In this document: positions 10,577 through 22,139 of the stretch, in pieces
How the letters are laid out: every line of letters begins with the position of its first letter
Numbering within the stretch: position 1 is the first letter of the stretch
NCBI GenBank assembly: GCA_963854835.1
Contig: OY978525.1
Coordinates: 111,055,417 to 111,119,416, forward strand
DNA: 64,000 bases
Source: Megamerina dolium
Lineage: Eukaryota > Arthropoda > Insecta > Diptera > Megamerinidae
Direction: 5' to 3'
Position numbers and translations under genes: made by a program
The notes under the pieces: generated by a model
Seen by the model: only the letters and a program-made list of their open reading frames with translations
Told to the model about the DNA's origin: nothing
Databases searched by the model: none

Positions 10577-11670
10577 ATGGACACCAGTAAAGAGAAAATA
10601 CGCCATATTTTACAGTTTTTCTTCGATAAAGGTGAAAGCACAAGCCAGATGACTGAATATGTGAATAGTGTTTATGGTCCTCCTGATACTGTAACAGCCA
10701 ATCACGTGCAATTTTGGTTTCGTCGATTCCGTTCCGTTAATTTTTATGTCAAAGATATACCACGCTCTGGAAGGCCAATTGTCGAAAATATCGATAAAAT
10801 AATGGAAATCGTCGAGTCAGACCATCATGTAAGCACTGTTTCTATTGCCCAGGAGCTATACATTGCACAAAAAACCGTTTGGAAACATTTAAATAAGGCT
10901 GGATACAAAAAGAAGCTCGATGTATGGGTGCGACACGAGTTAACGCAAAAAAACCACATGGACCGAATTTCCATTTGCGAATCGTTGCTGAATCGCAACA
11001 AAATCGATCCATTTCTGAAGCGGATGGTTACTGGTGATGAAAAGTGGGTCACATACGACAACGTCAAACGCAAATGGTCGTGATCGAATCACGGTGAGCC
11101 GGCGCAAACGGTGACCAATCCAGCATTGACGGTCAGGAAGGTCTGGCTATATGTTTGGTGAGATTGGCAGGGAATCATCTACTATGAGCTGCTCCTCTAT
11201 GGCCAAACTCTTAACTCTGACCTTTGCTGTCAACAATTGGTCCGTCTGAAGGAAGCAATAGGAGAGGAATTGTGTTCCATTAGGACAACGCCAGGCCACA
11301 CACATCTACTATGAGCTGCTCCCCTATGGCCAAACTCTTAACTCTGACCTTTGCTGTCAACAATTGGACCGTCTGAAGGAAGCAATAGGAGAGGAATTGT
11401 GTTCCATTAGGACAACGCCAGGCCACACACATCGATAGTAACTCGCCAGAAGCTCCGGGAGCATGGTTGGGAGGTTCTTATGCATCCACCTTATGGTCTG
11501 GACCTGGAGCCAATTAATTAGTACCTCTTCCTGTCCATGGCGAATGATTTTGTTGGTGAAAAATACGCCTCAAGAGAAGCTTGTGAAAATCGACTGACCC
11601 AATTTTTTTGCCCATAGGGACAATGGTTTCTATGACAGGTTATCGAACAAAACGGTGTATATTTGACCTA
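10577..11670 (+). pseudogene. Mariner transposase, disrupted after first catalytic block
   Basis: Opens with MDTSKEKIRHILQFFFDKGE, the paired HTH region typical of mariner (residues 1-110: QFWFRRFRS, DIPRSGRPIVENIDK, STVSIAQEL). It runs open to a stop at 11083, just after the first catalytic block MVTGDEKWVTYDN. After that the reading continues in pieces: NPALTVRKVWLYVW, YELLLYGQTLNSD, CCQQLVRLKEAI, and near the end a degraded LREHGWEVLMHPP and QVIEQNGVYLT. A second catalytic HQDNARPHT-like block is not readable, having been hit by the duplication region. The length without the duplication matches the usual ~345 residues. Inactive. Confidence 0.85.
11177..11430 (+). repeat. 127-bp tandem duplication inside mariner
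   Basis: The segment from ATCTACTATGAGCTGCTCC (11177) through CCAGGCCACACAC is repeated at once from 11304. The two copies differ by only a few bases (CTCCTCT/CTCCCCT, TTGGTC/TTGGAC). The duplication lies in the middle of the catalytic domain and must be recent compared with the decay of the host element. Confidence 0.9.
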
Positions 11671-11739
11671 AATCGGATCATTCTAAATATGCTAAATAAA
11701 ATCTTCAATTTAATGCAAAAATAATGGATTTCTTTTTAC

Positions 11740-13292
11740 TATACCTTATATTTTAAAGTTAATATGCATAGCTAAGACTGGCTTTTTCTTGTATCCTTAT
11801 ACTTTAGTTATAAATAATTTTTGTTTCTAAAATTTTCATATTTCCCTCTTCTTTTCAATTTACATCACAATGATGATCATCGTTGATGATGATGTGTGCA
11901 CACTCACTATTTTATTTAAGATTCATTGCACGATATTTTTGTGCAATATTTTATAAATGATCATTGTAAATCAGACATTTAGTAGAAAAAAAAAAAAACA
12001 AAAAAAAAAAAAAAACAGTAACAAAAAGAACAAATATCATAAGTGATACGAGTGTATTCATGATTATTTTGCTGGACATGGTGACATTTCAAATTGTGTG
12101 TGGAAGTTTTTGTCAACTCTTGACAAAAATCATATAAACAAAATCATATATCATATAAATTTCTTTATTTCTTTTTCTTTTTTTTTCTATGCAAATAAAC
12201 AGGAATAATTGTCAAAGCGGATACAAGTGTAATCGATACGATATGCTGGCAAACCTATACATACGCACATATCGTATATGCAAGTTGTCAGTTGAATGAA
12301 TAGAGTAAATTGTTCTTGAAATTTTTTACATATATATATAATATTTTTTTTTTTTTTTTGCAAAGATAACACAACACGTTCCCATGTCATATATTTTCTC
12401 ACTGAAACAAATAACTATACATATAGTACACGTACATACGCACAAAGCAACAAATATTCATATATTTACAGACTTGAAATTATAAAAAAAAAAATAAAAA
12501 ATAAAAATAAATAAAATTGCAAAAATATAATAATGAAAAAAATGAGGGAAAAAGGTGTGAAATACTTGTTTTGCATATATTGGATGTTATTCTTATTGTG
12601 ATTGTTGTGGTTCATGTCCCTACTACAGATTACTTTAATTCAAATGGTGTGAAATATGTGAGAGAAATACAAAAGTAAACAATAAGAACTAGAAATATAA
12701 TTATGCATATGTGATATATATGTTGAATAATAAATTTCCTTTGTGCATTTTTTGTTGTTGCATATATTATACTATATATGTATGCGACGTTACAGTACCT
12801 CAATATGAATGTCTATACCAGAGTTAGAGTGGGATACTATTCTGCAATATATTTCGAAATGAGTTTGTCTGAAATTGTCAGACAATACTAATGCCACATT
12901 GCCGATTAGACATCATCAATCAATTCAAAAAACAAAATCATGTCAATAATGACGTCATAAAAACTATGACACCAGCAAGCGTAGGATTAATCGCATTTAT
13001 GTTAACATGGGAGATAAAGTACTCACTCACTCTTACTTATTTGCTCATTATATTGTAATGTAAATAGAGTCCACTCACTAATAGTTAAATGTATGACCAA
13101 AGAAACTTGTACTCTGATGATGCTCAAAAGATCATCGGAAGTGCACTGGATATAAAATTCTGAAAAAGTTTCATTTAGAGCTGATTTTTTGGTTGAAAAA
13201 GAAACAGCTCTGATATTCTAATACATCATAAGAGTTTTATAAATTCCATGGTTGAACAAAGAGCACTCATATTGTAGTCTATCTAAGCTGTA
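11740..13292. other. AT-rich DNA, no gene seen
   Basis: AT-rich with poly-A/T runs (11984-12017, 12346-12359, 12480-12535). ATGATG-rich sequence lies at 11868-11900. No transposon ends or coding domains recognised. Confidence 0.45.
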
Positions 13293-13690
13293 AGTTAGGT
13301 TAGATTATGTGACTGCCCTCTCTCTCTCTCTCTCTCTGAGAGGACACACATAGGCCAGAAAAACCCATTTTGATACCACCAAGCTTCTCATCCAATACTG
13401 TTGCGCATGTTAAATTTGGACAACATTAGAAGGGACCTACTTATATTAGCTGGTTCCGAACGGCAGAACTCTTGTGACATCACTTTAACTTAGCTTTGTC
13501 ACAGAGCTCTTTAAAGAAGCATTTTTGGCAAATTGTTATAGCCGGGAAAATTGCCAATTTTTGCCGGTAGGTGGGTACCTTTCGAAAGAAAAGTCTGTTC
13601 GATATTAAATTTTGTTATGCTTCAGCCGGAGATTGAACCCACGACCTACAGATCAGAAGGCCAAATAACTAACCACTGAGCTACGACACC
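13293..13690 (-). mobile_element. tRNA-derived SINE, copy 2, with LINE-like 3' tail
   Basis: Reading minus strand from 13690: box A (complement of CCACTGAGCTA, 13673-13683), box B (complement of 13630-13640), then the family body. Past GAGAAGCTTGG the tail differs from copies 1, 4 and 5. It reads TGGTATCAAAATGGG, CTGGCCTATGTGTGTCCTCT, a (GA)n tract, GGGCAGTCACA and TAATCTAACCTAAC. That order matches the LINE 3' end at 61.4 kb. The whole unit is bracketed by a 14-bp target duplication with one mismatch: CTATCTAAGCTGTA (13279-13292) and CTATCGAAGCTGTA (13691-13704). The tail is therefore part of the inserted unit. Confidence 0.85.
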
Positions 13691-13974
13691 CTATCGAAGC
13701 TGTAGATGTTATAAAATTCTGTAAAAAAGAATGTTACAGCTGATTCCGCGACTAAATCAAAGACGTGAGGCTTTTTTTTTTTTTTTATCAAATAGCTCTC
13801 AGGAATATTGCTTTAGGTGTAGGCGATAATGTGCTTATATCGATGACTCCTGTGGGTCATTTTGGCCCTTCCTTAGTGTTTGAGCGATGGATGGCAGTGT
13901 TGATCGAGCAGAACGAGCGGAGTGAGGAGCTTGTGCGAAGACGGAGTAACATACAGTCAGGATATACACTTTGA

Positions 13975-14759
13975 AAAATCTCTAACATATATAACAAAAA
14001 CCAAAAATGATCCACATGCTACCATAGAGGGTTAAAATGTTACTAAAAAATAATACTCTGGAATTTTTAATATAGGTCTTCAAAGACATGAAATATCCTT
14101 AATGTAATTTTACATATGATTTTTCAAATTCCATTATACTACTTTTGACCAAAAAAAAGCCAAAAAATTGTGACGTAATGGAGAAGAAAGGCTTTAGGGC
14201 TTTTGTTACTGAAGTTAAATGCTATCATTTGAGAATAGCTGGGTTCACCCTTAAATTGTGGTATGGAGTTCTCACACGATGATGCAATAGATGCTTAAAA
14301 ATAAAGTACTTAAAATATTAATTCATTTTTCACAAATTACCTATAAGTGGTATAAATTTTTTGTCTTCAGTGACCCATAGTGAATATTTCTGGAGTATAT
14401 TTTTGTGGAATACTTTAACCCTTCATCTCCTCCCAAATGTTGACTTTTATGGGAGTTTTCGGAAAAGTATCAAAAATGACCGATATGCGTGGCAGTTAGA
14501 AGGTTAAAATGTTCCAAAGAAAAAATACTCGCAAAATTTTGATATAGGTCTCCGAAGACGAAAACTATCCCAAATGTAATTTTACATATGATTTTTCAAA
14601 TTCAATGACTCTACTTTTGTACGAAAAAGTCGAACTTTGAACCACTATAAAAAAAAAAAAAATTGTGACGTAGTAGAACAAAATCGAATTGAGAATTGTT
14701 TTTTTTCCAAGGGGAAATGCTGTCGTTTGAGATTGGTTTGGTTCACCCCCGAGAGAGTG
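13975..14759. repeat. Dispersed GGTTAAAATGTT repeat block, direct and inverted copies
   Basis: Two direct copies at about 14028-14260 and 14503-14755 share GGTTAAAATGTT, ATATAGGTCT, ATGTAATTTTACATATGATT, TTTTTCAAATTC, a GTGACGTA block and GGTTCACCC. A third, inverted copy of the first part at 14362-14440 faces 14468-14561, forming a hairpin. The same opening block also occurs in the arms of the 8.6-9.3 kb element. Unknown family, probably non-autonomous transposon ends. Confidence 0.6.
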
Positions 14760-15900
14760 TATTACACTGTGTAATCAATCAACAAAATCTGCTTTTCATC
14801 TCATAAAACTGTTGCCATAACCTTTTTTTGTTGATCATGTGCTGGTTTGGAGCTGATCAGCCAGTTTCAGTCCATTGTGATCGCTCTGGTTTCAATTTAA
14901 GATCATGTTGGTAGATCCAAATCTCATCCATGGTTATAAAACGATGCTAGAAGTTGTTTTTATTCTGCTTAAAACGCTTCAAATTACGGTGAGAAATTTG
15001 TTTTCGAACCAATTTTTGTTGAACGTTAACAAATGCGGCACCCATCAGTTTTCCAAACAGGTTTTTCATACGTAATTCGTCATACAAAATATAGAGAACT
15101 GATTCATCTGAGATGCTTATGGTATCAGCAATTTTACGCTTATAGCCTAGACAGATGGCAGCCGGCGCAATTAATCCGAATAAAATAATTAACCTGACAG
15201 ACGGTGGTATTGCGGATTAACTAAACGGCTGATTGCTGTTTGATTAGGTGGGCTCACTTACATTACTATCACTATCAATTTCTGTCATCTGTCACTCTCA
15301 AAATGAGAAAATCTACAAGTAGTATGTGAACTGAAAACTATCAGAAACTAATAAATTGACATTCACCGTTCGTAATTGACAGCTGGATTTATTTGTTCGC
15401 CAACGCTTTTCATGTTGAAAACTGTTAAGAATTGTTGAAAGTTTTTTGTTAGCGAACATACCTAATATTTTGTAAAATGGATCGAGAAAAATTCACAATA
15501 CACAATTTTCAGCAGTGTTGCCATAGCAAATTGCCCCAATCCTCTTTTATTTTGAGAATTAACTCATAGAGTTAATGCGGATTAGCTGCAGTTAATGCCC
15601 GAGTTAATTCGAATTAACTTGGTAATCCGGAATTAGGCTGCCGTCTGTCTAGGCTATTAGTCAAACTTGGATTTTCGTTAATAATATTGCGTACTTGTTC
15701 AATAATTTCTGATGTGATTGTAGTTTGTCAAGCCTTCAAGTCTTGTACAACCACGTTTGAACTCACCAGCCCACATTTCCACGGTGGATTTTGAAGTAGA
15801 GGACTCCTTATACACTTTTAGCAAAAAAGTAGCAATTGTAGGTCACTGAACCAACGTTTGGACGGAGATGTATTATGAAAGCATTCATTTTTAAAATACA
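14760..15900 (-). pseudogene. Mariner transposase remnant, split by a MITE
   Basis: On the minus strand the frames read, N to C: KIHRGNVGW, NENPSLTKRKIADTISISDE (second HTH region, across the MITE site), YDELRMKNLFGKLMG, KLVRKQISHRNLKRFKQN, and the first catalytic block MDEIWIYQHDLKLKPE, followed by WTETG. The catalytic middle and C-terminus are not recognised beyond about 14760. A 514-bp element is inserted within the HTH segment. Removing it together with one TTA copy brings the reading frame back in register over at least 20 codons. Old and inactive. Confidence 0.7.
15143..15656. mobile_element. 514-bp non-autonomous TIR element (MITE), TTA target duplication
   Basis: Ends are inverted: TAGCCTAGACAGATGGCAGC at 15143 against TAGCCTAGACAGACGGCAGC from 15656 on the other strand, with a weaker match continuing (AATTAATCCG / AATTCCGGATTA). 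A TTA lies directly outside each end (15140-15142, 15657-15659), and removing one copy restores the interrupted transposase frame. A 3-bp TTA duplication is characteristic of PIF/Harbinger. The inside is non-coding apart from a short MDREKFTIHNFQQ start (about 15478). It contains several GTTAAT/ATTAAC subterminal motifs. Superfamily assignment is an inference from the TSD. Confidence 0.8.
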
Positions 15901-17499
15901 AAAAGTTCTGGCCTATTGAGATAAAAAGAAAAATAATAATAACAATAATTTTTGCAACAAAATATTCAGTACACGTTTATTTCTTAAACACACATAATTC
16001 CTAATAAACAAAAGCATTTTAATGCAGTGGCGTTTATGATGTGTTTACTTAAATAAAATCAACGATCGGAAATCATCATATGAGCCGTTGTATTTTTTGG
16101 AAATGGTATAAGTCCATTTTTATTTTGATCGATTTAATGGTATTTTAAGTAATATGGTTTAAATTGAAATATACCATTAACTCGATTAAAAACAAAAATT
16201 GACTTATACTACTTTCAAAAACAACAGCTCATATACGAGTATTTCATATGACTCGTTACACATCGCACAGTATTTCTTCCACTTTGACTGAAACCGAAAG
16301 TAGATCATTTCAGTAATATTTAAGCTACATTCTTTTGCCAACTTAAATATTAAGTATATGATAATAAAGAAGTAGATGATGACGAAAAATGAAAAAAGAA
16401 GAAGACAAATATATTAGAGGCCTGCACGAATAATTACAGTATCGAGTAAAGGTACAAATACTAAAGTTTACGTTACCACAGTACATTTATGCTTTTTTCT
16501 TTATTAATTTTCACATTTGTGAGTAATTATCGATGAATCATAATTACTAATTGTGGTTATAATTTCACTTTTTGAGAGATGAGCTGAAAATGTGAGTAAT
16601 GTCAAGCACTGTAATCGCTTTTTCCTCAAATCTAAATATTCTAGTTTGTTGATTTCAAAAATTTTTGTAATGAAAAGAGTAAAAAAATGAATAAAAAATG
16701 ATTATGACACGCTTTTACTCATATGACACTGACAACATAATGATAATAATATATACGAGTTGAAGTTTACCTGAGTACATTTTGAGTTACTCGCGCAAGG
16801 CTCTGATATATATATATATACACTTCCACTAATACTAGTATAGATAAAAATGACACACCTTACATACTCGTATGCTCACATAATAACCTAAGGTATATTG
16901 AAGATACGCGATATCTAATCTGTGTGGTGTTAAATCCATGAGAGCATATGTAATGCGATTGTTTACATACGAATGAATTCTCAACATGAGGGGATTCGTA
17001 TAAAAATTGAACACATATAAAGGCACACAGAAAAATATTTCAAAAAAAAAAAAAAAAAAAAAAATGCGAAAAGGACAACAGGACAAGTAGTAGTTGCAGC
17101 AGCAGTAGAAGATCCAGTAAAAATACTAATGAAAAAAAAAAAAAAGCCAAAGAACGGTTGAACTGTTCGACTGGACTAAAATCAAAGTGCAAAAAAGAAA
17201 AAAAAATTATATGCATTGATCCAAGAAAATAATAAAATTATTAAAACAACAACCCCAACAAACGCTAATTGTAAGTGCATACATATTTTGGCCTGTATAG
17301 ATTCAATATGGATGCATTCTATAGGAAAATTCAAACACAGCGTGTCACCAAAATTTATAATAAATGTACTTTTATATCTACAACAACAAAAATAGCAGCC
17401 CCTTCCTTGTGTGAGCTCTTGTGTTTTGACGATGCATGTCATGGCCGAATTTGAAGTGCGTACTAAAATTGAAAAAAAACACTTTTTGTTCGCACTCAG
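15901..17499. other. AT-rich DNA, no gene seen
   Basis: Mostly AT-rich, with a (TA)n run at 16806-16820 and poly-A at 17044-17063. Two exact TACTCGTA/TACGAGTA octamers occur (16234, 16865). Open frames are short and low-complexity. Confidence 0.45.
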
Positions 17500-18183
17500 A
17501 GGGGTCAACTCTATGACCGTCCAACATTTTTCTTTCCTCCTGCATCCCAGCCACCAGTCCGGAGCCGAATGGTGCTGAAACTGGTAGTAGCTTCGGCTAC
17601 GAGGTCTTACCAAAATACTTTAAATTTGGTACCACGGGGTTGGTATCACGGGCCCTTCGAGGAGGATTTCGTAGTAGTTGTGGTAACCCAAAGAACACAC
17701 GGATAGAGTATTCCACGTCAAAAGGCGTGTGGTACTCGATGTGGAGTTGCATTACAACCAGGGTGCTAACCCCTTAGATCAGAATAGGTTTTAGGTAGGC
17801 CTCGATCCCCACCAAGGAGGGTAGTACGTACATTAGACGTGCCCCAATTGGTACCGTAGGAACCTGGAGATTGGTTTCTGATTTTCCAATCCTGCGGGGT
17901 GCTACATACGCTTTGTGTGTCGTGAGATAAGGCCATACTGGCAAATGCTCACGATAAGCAATACTAAATCGTGTCCTCCTGAATATTTTCTTCAAGCATA
18001 CACACAATTATCGCCTAATCGACACCTTAAGTGGACTTCAATTCAAAATCAATTTAAAAATTCATGAAAAACGGCTTTGAATCTTAGGAATTATCCCTAG
18101 AGCGGTGAATTGTATGGCCAACCTCTATTAATTTTTCCTCCTCAACATTTCCTTTGAACTTACTTATCCAATATCAACAAATA
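17500..18183. other. GC-richer unclassified block, possible LINE untranslated region
   Basis: Base composition rises here (for example CACGGGCCCTTCGAGGAGG near 17647 and CACCAAGGAGGGTAGTACG near 17809). It looks like retrotransposon sequence rather than the surrounding AT-rich background. I could not find RT, RNase H, gag or tail motifs, so the family stays open. Confidence 0.35.
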
Positions 18184-18335
18184 GGTGGTGTGTGTCGATC
18201 TGTTTTTCTTGGGTCTTCTCCAGGATTTGGCGCAGTGTAAAAATCTGGTCGATGGTGGATTTACCAGGTCTGAAGCCACACTGACAAGGTCCAATCAGGT
18301 TGTGGAACATGGGCTTCAATCTTTCACAATATGTG
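18184..18335 (-). pseudogene. RTE-like reverse transcriptase fragment
   Basis: On the minus strand a short open stretch reads CERLKPMFHNLIGPCQCGF, RPGKSTIDQIFTLRQ, EKTQEKQIDTHHLFVDIG. This is the conserved RT fingers/palm region (QCGFRPGKST motif and the start of motif A) of RTE-type LINEs. It ends abruptly on both sides. The same protein family is represented by its C-terminus at 2.5, 55.7 and 59.0 kb, but no single copy spans both. Confidence 0.8.
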
Positions 18336-18925
18336 CATTGGTGCAACAAAGTGTCATAACTATTAAAATAACAACAACAATAAAACAGTAATGACGATTT
18401 CAATATTAGCGGGCCTCATGTACGCATAAGAGAAAAAAAAAAAGCATGGATTAAAAAAAATGTACAAATACTTTCCGAGCGATTTAGTAGATGTGGTAAA
18501 ACTGGTTGTTACCGTTCAAACCCCGTTTTCGCGAAACTTTCGTAATTTTTTTTAATAAATTCTCACTTTTATCCGGTATTAGAAAGGAGAAAAATAGGAC
18601 TTTCGATAGATGATTAATATTTCGACAAGAATATCTTAAATCTTTGATCTTAGATCTTTAAAGAGTTTACTTAAAATACCTCTGTTTTATACCAATATTC
18701 TAAAATTGGAGGAAATTTAAATTGTTCATTTATTTAAATCGATTGCAAATATTCAGGTTTATAATAATTTTTCGTGAGAGCTAAAGTCTCAGAGAACGTG
18801 TTTAGGGGCAGCACAAAGAGGGCGAGCCGACGATATGCAAAGTTGTAATACAACAAAAAAAATCTTCCAAGGAAGACAAATCTTTTCGCTGCTGACTAGG
18901 AAACAGTCACTTTCCTGCTGGGTAG
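18336..18925. other. AT-rich DNA, no gene seen
   Basis: No coding or repeat structure recognised between the RT fragment and the LINE tail at 18926. Confidence 0.4.
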
Positions 18926-19625
18926 GTAGGTAGGTAGAATGACTGCAACCCTGGACGCTCAAGTAGCAAACAAAATGCCATTTTGTGGCATAAAAATCGC
19001 CAAGACCTACTGCTTGTTAAAGAATGTGTTATGGGAGATCTCTAATTTAGATAACTGTCTGTCCTAGGTTATCAAAGAAGGGACTTCCTATGGATGATAG
19101 TCGGTTTCTGTTTAAGGCCGGTCATTTACACAAGAAATGCTTCACCGTCTCCTTAGCAGCTATGTCGTTACAGCTTCTGAAATGATCGTTATGCGGAATA
19201 CCCATTTTCTCTGCATGTGTACCAATGACCCAGGGGCCTGTGCAGACTGCTAGAAGTTTATATATGACAGCTCTAGATCTACTCACAAGGCTCATTGTCC
19301 TCTTCTCATTGTAGTTTGGCCAAGTGGCTTTTGAAATTGCGTAAGTTGTGATTCTGGACCATTTCCGCTGCGCTTTATTAAGGTAGTATTTTTGAATAAT
19401 CCCCTTGGCTTCAGTTAGGGGAATACCCACATCAGCATCGATTGTTTGTTCATTATTGAGCTCCCCCTCAAGTAGTCGTGTTGCACTGTAGAGAGAGAGA
19501 GAGTTCAAGATCCTCTCTAGAGGTTTTAATACAAAGGCATAAGGCTTATTGGCCTAAAAAACTTAGCCAATTCTGTCCTCTTCTACTCAATATAGGGATG
19601 AGAACTATCCTTGTTCTCCTCCATG
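18926..19625 (-). mobile_element. LOA-like LINE 3' part with (TACC)n tail
   Basis: The 3' end is marked by GGTAGGTAGGTAGGTAG (18921-18938), a (TACC)n tail on the minus strand. Upstream, a 128-codon frame (19122-19508) carries the C-terminal region that follows RNase H in this LINE group: EAKGIIQKYYLNKAQRKW, then TGPWVIGTHAEKMGIPHNDH and FRSCNDIAAKETVKHFLCK, a zinc-knuckle-like C/H block. At 19510-19620 a separate stretch reads KPYAFVLKPLERILN, the RT start region (family: LxPFLLKTLERL). The bulk of RT is therefore deleted. Clade (LOA versus other RNase H-bearing I-group LINEs) is an inference. Confidence 0.65.
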
Positions 19626-19958
19626 TAGTCGAAATATGTTTGTAGCGAATGCAAGCACCGAAGATCTGGGTTCAGACCATACAACAACCACGGATAATTC
19701 AATGCACCAAACTTCAGAATGCAAACTTGAGCTGAGGTGTAATTTCAAAAAATGATGTTGAGCCATGCAACATTATTTCTGCAAAAACTGAAGTATTACA
19801 CAAAACTAAAGAAATAAAGGGAATAATATCGAAAAATGTAAAAAAATATTCGCAACGCGAATAAAGTGCCAAGAAGAAAATGTAAAAAGTAAAAGGATTT
19901 TGTTTCGAGTCGACAATTTTGTGGCCTGGAATTATGTTGATTTGTATACATACACTAA

Positions 19959-20386
19959 TGTACACCTGATGCTAATAAAATAGCGACACCAAGTATCTTT
20001 AATATTTAAAAACAAAACAAAAAAAAAAACAAAAAAGTCAAAAATATAAAATAAAAACGTTTTGATTTGTAGGTGGCAGTTTGGGGTCAATGTGTGTATG
20101 AAAGCGTTGACAATTACTTCGGCAATTTCTTAGTTGCCAAGCCAATATTATAAACATATGGGAAAACGTAGAATTTTTAATCTCTGATCATTTGTTCGCA
20201 GAAGATCCTGAAGCACAGTGGCTGTATATTTCTTGGACATTTTTCTCATCTGAATGTATACTTATGACGTCATACACTTAATTCGAGTACTCATACTCAT
20301 AAACGAGAATGTTCTAAAACATCTTTGTAATATACTTTGCCAAATAAATTCATTGTTGGATGTTTATTGTCACTCAGTGTAGAGAT
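19959..20386. repeat. Possible Tc1-like MITE with weak TIRs
   Basis: TACACCTGATGCTAATAAAA (19959) resembles the reverse complement of the sequence ending at 20386, TACACTGAGTGACAATAAAC. The match is imperfect, there is no coding remnant, and no target duplication beyond TA was seen. Low-confidence call. Confidence 0.3.
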
Positions 20387-20897
20387 ATGTGTACTTTTTT
20401 TGTTAGGGCTTCAAAATTCATGTGCTTATCCAGTCTACTATAGTCGATCACATTAATATCGTATTCATATTTAATAAAATTATTAAATGGTGGCTAATAA
20501 AAAAAAAACTAGAAGAAGGAGAAGACGAAGAAGAGCAAAAAAAATAGAAGGATAACTCTGTATATACACCTACATCCATATACAAACACACACACACACA
20601 CATACCTTGCCATACAATATTTATATTCTGTTTTGTCTTTTCATTATTATTATTATTATTATTATAATTTTATAAATTTTGTTTTGTTTTTTCTTTTTTT
20701 CATTTTTGGTTTCATATTAAAAAAAAGGAATTTTTATTTTTTATTTTTGTCATCATCATTACCGACAACAGTGCTGTCGTCTTCTATATGATGTGAACGA
20801 GATGTGTTTCACTCATATCCGGTTAAAAACTTCACACCTTCATTTATGTAAATAACTCGTACATGCATACTACTTACAGACACAGACTTTTTCTCTT

Positions 20898-20917
20898 CCC
20901 CCCCCCCCCCCCCCCCC
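20898..20917 (+). repeat. Poly-C tract, 20 bp
   Basis: Twenty consecutive C in otherwise AT-rich sequence, preceded by TTTTTCTCTT. Simple homopolymer; length may be affected by sequencing error. Confidence 0.9.
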
Positions 20918-21400
20918 ATTCCTTTTTTTCTACCTCCTTGACTGTATGCGGATTGAGCGATGAGCTACGGGGGTTAAATTTAAAACAACATAAAAGATGC
21001 AACTCCTATACTATGTAGTAGTTATATAAATATATACTATATATATGTATATGCATACCATATATAGAATATTACGATGTACAATGTTTGTGGTTTAAAT
21101 TTCCAAAACAAATTGCATGTGTCTGCTGGTGTGAACATATTTGTTTTCAATATGCAAAGTTGTTTGGATTTGTGTCTGTGTTAATTTATATGAAAATGAA
21201 AGTCTAAATATGCTTTTTATTTTTATAAATTGTAATACTACAGGTTTTAATTCTTCAATATTGCTACACGATATGTACTAGTCTCTTGAATTTGACTCCA
21301 AGCATTACAGTAATCAATGTGTAAATTAATTCATCTCAACTCTGTCACCTAAGGAAATGCGTTCAGTGACTCAGCAACACTGATTTCAAAGCTTTTAACA

Positions 21401-22139
21401 TGATTCTCGGATGTGCCAAGCCTTGAAGTTAGTCCACAGACTCTCCTTTCATTTCCAGCTAAGGTAACGTTCAATCAGAGGGAGGCCTACAAGTCCTGTT
21501 CTGATAGGAGAACCGAATTTCGCACCAGCCAGCACGATGGAAGCTGGTTGTACCTTTGGAAATTTGTTGATCTATGTGACTCCAAACGAAGTGCTCACAG
21601 TCAACTAACCTGTGGTGGCGGAAAAAGCGCCCAACTGTAGGGCAAGGGCCTTGTACCAGTATGTAGTTCAGGGTAACACTATCGAACAACTCAAAAGGCA
21701 CTCGTGTGGCAGTAATTTAATTGCAATTACATTGTAGATCGTGTAAAAATTGATTCAACAGTCTCTTAGAACAGTTTTCACAATGTCCCCTTAGCACTTA
21801 ATCAGAGTTTATCAGACTATATTCTTATAAGATCTCAGCCAGTCGCACTACTCTTAAAAACACTAGAAATTGGTTGGACATTGCTATTTCTTTGCCCGAT
21901 ATCAAGTATGATCCCAAGTGTTACCGTCTGCTATACATCAGTGGTGCACAGCTACCTAATATGTGCTCTGGCGACTTTCAGTTTCTTCGTAGCAGAATCT
22001 GCACAATATACTACATACTATACCTAAATTACTCAAGTGTCTCTAGAGCCTGCAGTAACCGGTCATAAACTCGATTTATATTCTTAATCTTCTCTTACAA
22101 CTTACAACTGCCCAAAAGTATTTTGGACTGTCTTAGCCT
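21401..22139. other. Unclassified sequence, no gene supported
   Basis: Mixed composition, slightly less AT-rich than the surroundings. Open frames of about 75 codons exist on both strands at 21413-21701, but none shows a domain. It may be the decayed 3' region of the minus-strand LINE at 22140, but no tail was found. Confidence 0.35.

Larger units (their letters stand above)
10401..11739 (+). mobile_element. Mariner element with both TIRs (family A, copy 1)
   Basis: The left TIR GTAAAAAGAAATCCATTATT (10401 on) matches the reverse complement of the right end at 11739 over about 25 bp with one mismatch near its inner end. TA flanks both ends (10399-10400, 11740-11741). At 1.34 kb it is full length for mariner, despite an internal 127-bp duplication. 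A second, internally deleted copy of the same family lies at 28.0-28.8 kb on the other strand. Confidence 0.9.
19626..21400. other. AT-rich DNA rich in microsatellites, no gene
   Basis: Contains (CA)n at 20585-20603, (ATT)n at 20642-20664, and a 20-bp poly-C at 20898-20917. A possible degenerate Tc1-like pair of ends lies at 19959 and 20386. No protein-coding signal. Confidence 0.45.
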
